Source of the DNA: Magnetococcales bacterium
GTDB lineage: Bacteria; Pseudomonadota; Magnetococcia; Magnetococcales; JADFYX01
Reading direction: 5' to 3'
NCBI GenBank assembly: GCA_015232795.1
Contig: JADFYX010000071.1
Span: 1-10,059 of the forward strand
DNA: 10,059 nucleotides
The notes under the pieces are model-generated. The model made no database searches. It had not been told where the DNA came from and worked only from the letters and a program-made list of their open reading frames with translations. The translations under genes were made by a program, and so were the position numbers. This document shows positions 5,619 to 10,059 of this stretch, piece after piece; the first letter of the stretch is position 1, and every line of letters starts with the position of its first letter.

Positions 5619-7031
5619 TCAGGCTCTTCTTTTATGGAGATGACGGGCTATCTGCTCGTCGGTTAGACGGGATAGCTCTGAGTCTGGCAGACGGCTTAAT
5701 AGTTGCCAGCCTATATCCATGCTTTGGTCTAGTGTTCTGGGGCCATCTTGATGGATGAATTTTTCTTCAAACTCTACCCCAAACTCTAAAAATCGCCTAT
5801 CAGCCGGGGTCAAACCTTCTGCTCCCACCACGTTGGAAAGCAGCCTTACCTGGGTGGTGCGTGAGTAAGCAGCAAAAAGTTGGTTGGCAAGTGCTGGGTG
5901 GTCCGGGTCGGTAAAGCCTTCGCCAATGCCATCTTTCATAAGTCGTGAGAGGCTGGGTAGCACGTTTATAGGTGGGGATACTCCCTCCCGGTCGAGTTTT
6001 CTGTCTAGGGTTATCTGCCCTTCGGTAATATAGCCTGTTAGGTCGGGTATGGGATGGGTGATATCGTCCGCTGGCATGGTTAAAACAGGTAGCTGAGTTA
6101 ACGTCCCAGGGCGACCTTTCAGATATCCGGCGCGTTCATAAAGAGTGGCAAGGTCAGAATACATATAACCGGGATAGCCCTTACGGCTGGGTATCTCGCC
6201 GTGGCTGGCGGATACTTCTCGCAGTGCTTCACAATAGTTGGTAAAATCGGTAATTATAGCCAGCACGTGGCGACCCTCAACAAAGGCTAGATATTCTGCT
6301 GCTGTTAGGGCAAAACGTGGGGTTAAGAGCCTCTGTGAGCTGGAGTCTGAAGCTAGGTTTAAAAATAGGGCTGTGTGACCCAATGCTCCGCTCTCCTCAA
6401 ATGATGCGCGAAACTTTTCTGCTGTGTCGTATGGCACCCCAATGCCTGCAAAAACTATGGCAAACTCTTCATTGAATTTTTCTTCATGATTTCCCGATGG
6501 CGAACGCAGCCTTGCATGCATGGCGATGTCTAACGCCAACTGGTTGTGGGGTAGACCACCGCCAGAGAATATCGGTAGTTTTTGCCCTCTAACCAAGCTG
6601 TTTAAAACATCAATAGCAGAAATTCCGGTCTCGATAAAATCAGAAGGTTTAACCCGGCGCATGGGGTTTAAAATCCCACCATCAACAGGCATTTTTTTGA
6701 TTGCTGCAACAGGTGGCCCACCATCAATAACCCGGCCTACACCATCAAAAACCCGGCCTAAAATACCCGGCCCCAGGTTAAATGAAATTGGCTCGCCAGC
6801 AAAGCTGATCCTGGTGTTGGAAAGAGACAAACCAGAGGTGGACTCCAACACTTCGATGGTCATAAAATCGTTGTCCAATGCAGCAATTCTACCCAACCGC
6901 TTACGACCATCAGAGCCTGTAACCTCTACCATTTCGTTTAGCCCCACATCTACCCGGCGATGGGCAAAAAGTAGGGGGCCTTCAATACGGGTGGCGGCTT
7001 CATCTAAAAAAAGATTTGCGTTGTTGTTCAT
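5619..7031 (-). CDS. atpB: V/A-type ATPase subunit B (non-catalytic head subunit)
   Basis: A 470-aa protein of normal family length. It is the regulatory subunit that alternates with subunit A in the A3B3 head. The N-terminal beta-barrel contains EVLESTSGLSL (60-70) and LGPGILGRVFDGVGRVIDGG (86-105). In place of a Walker A it has the degenerate FSGGGLPHNQLA (155-166; the family usually has FSGSGLPHNELA), consistent with nucleotide binding without catalysis. The highly conserved YPGYMYSDLATLYERAG and THPIPDLTGYITEGQI segments follow. The start is the ATG at 7031-7029, inside a 4-base ATGA overlap with atpA, and GAGGGTGA lies about 7 bases upstream. This tight coupling fits equal production of A and B. 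Confidence 0.97.
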   Translation of the reverse strand: MNNNANLFLDEAATRIEGPLLFAHRRVDVGLNEMVEVTGSDGRKRLGRIAALDNDFMTIEVLESTSGLSLSNTRISFAGEPISFNLGPGILGRVFDGVGRVIDGGPPVAAIKKMPVDGGILNPMRRVKPSDFIETGISAIDVLNSLVRGQKLPIFSGGGLPHNQLALDIAMHARLRSPSGNHEEKFNEEFAIVFAGIGVPYDTAEKFRASFEESGALGHTALFLNLASDSSSQRLLTPRFALTAAEYLAFVEGRHVLAIITDFTNYCEALREVSASHGEIPSRKGYPGYMYSDLATLYERAGYLKGRPGTLTQLPVLTMPADDITHPIPDLTGYITEGQITLDRKLDREGVSPPINVLPSLSRLMKDGIGEGFTDPDHPALANQLFAAYSRTTQVRLLSNVVGAEGLTPADRRFLEFGVEFEEKFIHQDGPRTLDQSMDIGWQLLSRLPDSELSRLTDEQIARHLHKRRA

Positions 7032-8794
7032 ACCACGTCACCCTCTTGAACGTTTGCTAGTAGCCCACTAAAAGCTGTGGTCAGTGCGGTTTGCAGTGTA
7101 TCGAAACTCTCCATCTCCTCCTCACTAATCTCCTCACCCATACGCTGCAAACGCCTCACCTCCGGCATAGCTGATATCTGCTCTACCTCTATGCCTGCCT
7201 CAACCGCTTTTTGTGCCATATCCATAAAACTATCCAGCACAGTCATCATTTTTGTCTGCTTTTTTGGTGAGGCAAAACGGTCTTTTGGTGAGTAGGCGGA
7301 TTGACGTAAAAATGCTTCGTTTACCAAGTCAGCCAGCATCAACACCAACTGCTGTTTAGGGGGTAGGGAGTCTTTGCCGAGAATTCTTGCCATACGTTCC
7401 AGCCGGGTCTGCTCTTCCAGCAAGGTGAGAAAACGTCGCCTGTGTTCATTCCAGTTTGGTGCACCCTGTTTTTGCCACCATTTTGCCAAATCTGTGGCAT
7501 CTTCGGAGTAGGATATAAGGGGGTCAATCGCAGGATAAAACCTCGCTTGGGCGCGTCTGCGATCCAACGCCCAAAAGTTACGCACATAACGTTTTGTGTG
7601 GATGGTGACGGGTTCGGAAAAATCACTGGAAGGAGGACTTACAGCACCAATGATAGTTAACGATCCGCCTTTGTCTGACAGTGTGCGAACTCGGGAAGCA
7701 CGCTCATAAAATTCTGCCAGCCTGGTGCTAAGATAAGCAGGATAACCTGCCTCTCCCGGTAGCTCGCCCAAACGCCCGGAAACCTCACGCAGTGCCTCTG
7801 CCCAACGGCTGGTGGAGTCTGCCATAAGTGCCACATGCAGACCTTGATCACGGAAATATTCGGCAACTGTTACTCCGGTATAGATACTGGCTTCCCGTGC
7901 TGCCACCGGCATGTTTGAGGTGTTGGCTATAACCACCATGCGTTCCATCAACGGTCGTTTGGTTACAGGGTCTTCCAGGTGGGGAAATTCATCTAAAACC
8001 CCTGCCATTTCGTTGCCACGTTCACCACAGCCAAGGTAGATAATTACATCGGCGTTGCACCATTTAGCAACAGTCTCCAAAAGCACCGTTTTGCCAGTAC
8101 CAAAACCACCGGGAACCATAGCTTTGCCACCACGGGCGGTGGGAAACAGACAGTCTAAAATACGTTGCCCGGTTAACAACGGTGGGCCAATGCTCAGACG
8201 TTCCGCAACTGGACGGGGAGTGCGAACAGGCCATTTGTGGCTCATTGCCAACTGTTGCTCTTCACCATCTTGAGCGCGCAAGGTGCAGATAATTTCAATA
8301 TCAGTATAATCGCCTCTCTCATTTATGGCGATAACCTCACCACCCTTATCTGGTGGTACAAGGCAAGGGTGGGTTTTGGCTGGTTTGGGGCGTGTTCTTA
8401 CCTGGCCAAAGGCATCACCGCCTTTTATAATTTGCCCCACCTCTACCAACGGTTTAAAATTAAAAATTGGTGGTTCTGGCAGGTTTTGTCCGGGATATAA
8501 AAAGTCCCTGCCTTCACCATCTAAAGAGCGCAGCAGACCATCAAAAATATTGCCTAAAATACCCGGACCCAGACGTACCGATAAGGGGTTGCCCTCACCA
8601 GCTACCGGATCACCAGGACGTAGGCCCGAGGTATCTTCATACATCTGTACCGTAATTTCATCGTCGTGAAGTCGCACCACCTCACCCAGTAATTTTTTTT
8701 CACCCACCAAGACAGCTTCATTTATCTTAAATGGTTTATAGGCCGTTGCTTTCATGACCGGGCCAGAGATCCAGTGGATTACAGCATCTTTCAT
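7028..8794 (-). CDS. atpA: V/A-type ATPase subunit A (catalytic head subunit)
   Basis: A 588-aa protein, full length. It hydrolyses or synthesises ATP at the A/B interface. The N-terminal barrel (about 1-75) carries MYEDTSGLRPGDPV (51-64), and the non-homologous bulge that separates V/A-type A from F-type beta subunits lies at roughly 110-190. The Walker A is GGFGTGKT (229-236, catalytic K235). The GCGERGNEM segment (255-263) supplies E258, the expected general base, and MADSTSRWAEALREVSGRLG (324-343) is the Walker B and arginine region. A Gly replaces the Pro common at the second position of the V-type P-loop (GPFGxGKT). The gene overlaps atpE upstream and atpB downstream by 4 bases each (ATGA). 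Direction of use (ATP synthesis or ion pumping) cannot be told from sequence. Confidence 0.97.
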   Translation of the reverse strand: MKDAVIHWISGPVMKATAYKPFKINEAVLVGEKKLLGEVVRLHDDEITVQMYEDTSGLRPGDPVAGEGNPLSVRLGPGILGNIFDGLLRSLDGEGRDFLYPGQNLPEPPIFNFKPLVEVGQIIKGGDAFGQVRTRPKPAKTHPCLVPPDKGGEVIAINERGDYTDIEIICTLRAQDGEEQQLAMSHKWPVRTPRPVAERLSIGPPLLTGQRILDCLFPTARGGKAMVPGGFGTGKTVLLETVAKWCNADVIIYLGCGERGNEMAGVLDEFPHLEDPVTKRPLMERMVVIANTSNMPVAAREASIYTGVTVAEYFRDQGLHVALMADSTSRWAEALREVSGRLGELPGEAGYPAYLSTRLAEFYERASRVRTLSDKGGSLTIIGAVSPPSSDFSEPVTIHTKRYVRNFWALDRRRAQARFYPAIDPLISYSEDATDLAKWWQKQGAPNWNEHRRRFLTLLEEQTRLERMARILGKDSLPPKQQLVLMLADLVNEAFLRQSAYSPKDRFASPKKQTKMMTVLDSFMDMAQKAVEAGIEVEQISAMPEVRRLQRMGEEISEEEMESFDTLQTALTTAFSGLLANVQEGDVV

Positions 8795-9420
8795 GATTTT
8801 TTCCCACTTTCATCAATAAGGCCCAAAAGTTGAGCATCTATGGAGTTGCTATCAGCCATTAACATAGCTAAAGATCCGTCTACCCAAGCGTTGTTACAGC
8901 CTATCTTAAGGCCAGCTTCAATGGCAGCATCCTGGGTAAACATTATGGGAGATGTCGGGTTCTGTTTGATACGACTTTTTATGTGTGCCATATCAAGTTG
9001 TGAAAGCTCAGTAGGAGAGACAACCTGCCACTCCCCTTGAGGTAAAAAGCGCATAGCTTGCTCGGTTACAAAATTCAACCATGCCTCTCTTGCTGTATCG
9101 TCTTTCCAACGTTGAATAAGTACATTTTTCAATATTTCACGGCTCTCTTTTAAAAGAGCTTGGCTCTCTTGGAGTTTTTGTTGTCTCTCTTCGGTTTTTT
9201 TCCGTGCAAGGACGGTGTTTTCTACCAGAGTTTTTATACGCCTCTCTTTGCCTATGGCCTCTGTTACCCTTTTTCGGGCCTCGGCAAAACCTGTTTTTAA
9301 AATTCTTTGTGCCTCGACTCGTGCTGCCTGTAAAATCTCTTCACGTTTGGCATCACGGTTTTTTTCCACAAGAGCAATTAGTTCATTTCTGCGGGAGGTA
9401 ACAGATCGGCTATCACTCAT
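8791..9420 (-). CDS. atpE: V/A-type ATPase subunit E (peripheral stalk)
   Basis: A 209-aa protein. Residues 1 to about 105 are a charged, Lys/Arg/Glu-rich helix suited to the long coiled coil that pairs with subunit G/H in the peripheral stalk. The C-terminal globular half holds EAGLKIGCNNAWVDGSLAML (167-186), the conserved V-ATPase E signature (AGL, then a VDxSL turn) that contacts the head. It starts in an ATGA overlap with atpF and ends in an ATGA overlap with atpA. No subunit G/H partner is visible in the window. Identity rests on the C-terminal motif and on gene position, because the coiled-coil part alone is not diagnostic. Confidence 0.88.
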   Translation of the reverse strand: MSDSRSVTSRRNELIALVEKNRDAKREEILQAARVEAQRILKTGFAEARKRVTEAIGKERRIKTLVENTVLARKKTEERQQKLQESQALLKESREILKNVLIQRWKDDTAREAWLNFVTEQAMRFLPQGEWQVVSPTELSQLDMAHIKSRIKQNPTSPIMFTQDAAIEAGLKIGCNNAWVDGSLAMLMADSNSIDAQLLGLIDESGKKS

Positions 9421-9713
9421 TGGCCTAACCCCAATTTGGTTCTTAGTTGTGCCTCATAATCTGGTTGGGGTTGTTGGTTTTGCATATCACCAACCACATG
9501 GGTTAAAACAGATGTCGAAGTCAAAATTTTCTCCAGTAGGCCAGGGGTAATATTTTGTGCTATCTGTGCTGTTATTATCAACATCTCGGTATCTCGCAAA
9601 GCCTCTCTAACCGTGTACTCCTCACTGCCCGCAGATGGAGTAATGACCTCCATTCCCGCAAGTGCCCAGCCAGCAGCAGATATCTCGTCGCCAATAAAAA
9701 CCAGCTTTGCCAT
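9417..9713 (-). CDS. atpF: V/A-type ATPase subunit F (central stalk)
   Basis: A 98-aa protein, the usual size of about 100 aa. The N-terminal LVFIGDEISAAGWALAGMEV (4-23) is the classic subunit F signature (GDE, then GxxLAGxxV in a Rossmann-like fold). TEMLIITAQIAQNI (42-55) matches the second conserved strand and helix. Subunit F binds subunit D and rotates with it, with a regulatory role in some enzymes. Its ATG directly follows the atpK stop (TAG|ATG, no gap), with GGTTGGGAT in the end of atpK as ribosome site. In many bacterial and archaeal operons F lies after C; here it sits between K and E. Confidence 0.9.
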   Translation of the reverse strand: MAKLVFIGDEISAAGWALAGMEVITPSAGSEEYTVREALRDTEMLIITAQIAQNITPGLLEKILTSTSVLTHVVGDMQNQQPQPDYEAQLRTKLGLGQ

Positions 9714-10059
9714 CTATCCCAACCGATTAAGAATCAAAATAGAGATAATAAGGCCATAAATGGCGATACCCTCTGCCAGTCCTACCAAAATCAACATACG
9801 GCCCATCATCTCCGGTTTTTCGGTTATGGCTCCCACCGCTGCTGAACCCACTTGCCCCACTGCAATACCAGCAGCCAATGAGGATAAGCCAGTAGCCAAG
9901 GCTGCTGCCATATAACCCATGGCAGGATCAAAACCACCACCTGTTGCAGTTTGGGTGTTGGCTGGTACCGATGCCATGGCCTCCATGCCACCAAAAACCC
10001 AGGTGACAGCACCAGCTAAAATAGCGGTAAAGATGGTCATAGCAAAAGCAACTTTAGTT
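9714..10059 (-). CDS. atpK: V/A-type ATPase subunit K (c-ring proteolipid), 5' end outside window
   Basis: This is the ion-translocating ring subunit. Residues below count from the ATG at 10040-10038, but that codon has no ribosome site and the frame stays open to the window edge (TKVAFA precedes it), so the real start is probably farther right. The visible N-terminus (about 1-24) is hydrophobic and ends in AMASVP, like a cleaved signal sequence, a feature also known for some bacterial K subunits. Then come two membrane helices in one hairpin: about 40-70 (AAALATGLSSLAAGIAVGQV), the polar loop ITEKPEMMGR, and about 82-104 (LILVGLAEGIAIYGLIISIL). E90 is the expected ion-binding carboxylate. 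No Ser/Thr or TQ pair accompanies it, which mildly favours protons over sodium. Confidence 0.9.
   Translation of the reverse strand, partial: TKVAFAMTIFTAILAGAVTWVFGGMEAMASVPANTQTATGGGFDPAMGYMAAALATGLSSLAAGIAVGQVGSAAVGAITEKPEMMGRMLILVGLAEGIAIYGLIISILILNRLG

Overview
The window looks like chromosomal DNA of a Gram-negative, LPS-bearing bacterium, probably a proteobacterium: it encodes an inner-membrane RND exporter, a Kdo-activating enzyme and a TonB-dependent outer-membrane receptor. No ribosomal RNA or other marker allows a closer assignment. Hand-counted base composition is moderate (about 43% G+C over 901-1500, about 50% over 301-660).

Layout from left to right. (1) 1-1552, plus strand: the C-terminal part of an RND efflux transporter, sharing one base with a kdsB-like CMP-Kdo synthetase gene. 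(2) 1553-1691: a convergent intergenic region ending in a strong hairpin with perfect 12-bp outer arms. (3) 1692-3776, minus strand: a TonB-dependent receptor of the OprC/NosA copper family with signal peptide, plug and barrel. (4) 3777-4170: a 394-bp divergent regulatory region without a credible gene. It holds a perfect 16-bp inverted repeat, a 16-bp AT-only palindrome and a good sigma-70-type promoter for the next operon. (5) 4171-4984, plus strand: a HepT/MntA (HEPN toxin with nucleotidyltransferase antitoxin) module whose two genes overlap. (6) 5004-10059, minus strand: a tightly packed V/A-type rotary ATPase operon transcribed as K-F-E-A-B-D. It starts beyond the right edge, where the missing subunits (I, C and possibly G) would be expected.

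How the genes work together. The six ATPase genes encode the catalytic head (A, B), central stalk (D, F), peripheral stalk (E) and membrane c-ring (K) of one machine, joined by 4-base ATGA overlaps or gaps of 0-3 bases. mntA and hepT form a self-contained toxin-antitoxin pair between the ATPase operon and the copper receptor. The RND and kdsB genes both act on the cell envelope and appear co-transcribed.

The observations most worth a second look are the substitutions at two expected active-site positions of the KdsB-like protein (His to Asn, and a Mg-binding Asp to Asn), the reordered ATPase operon in an LPS-type bacterium, and the dyad-rich divergent regulatory region.
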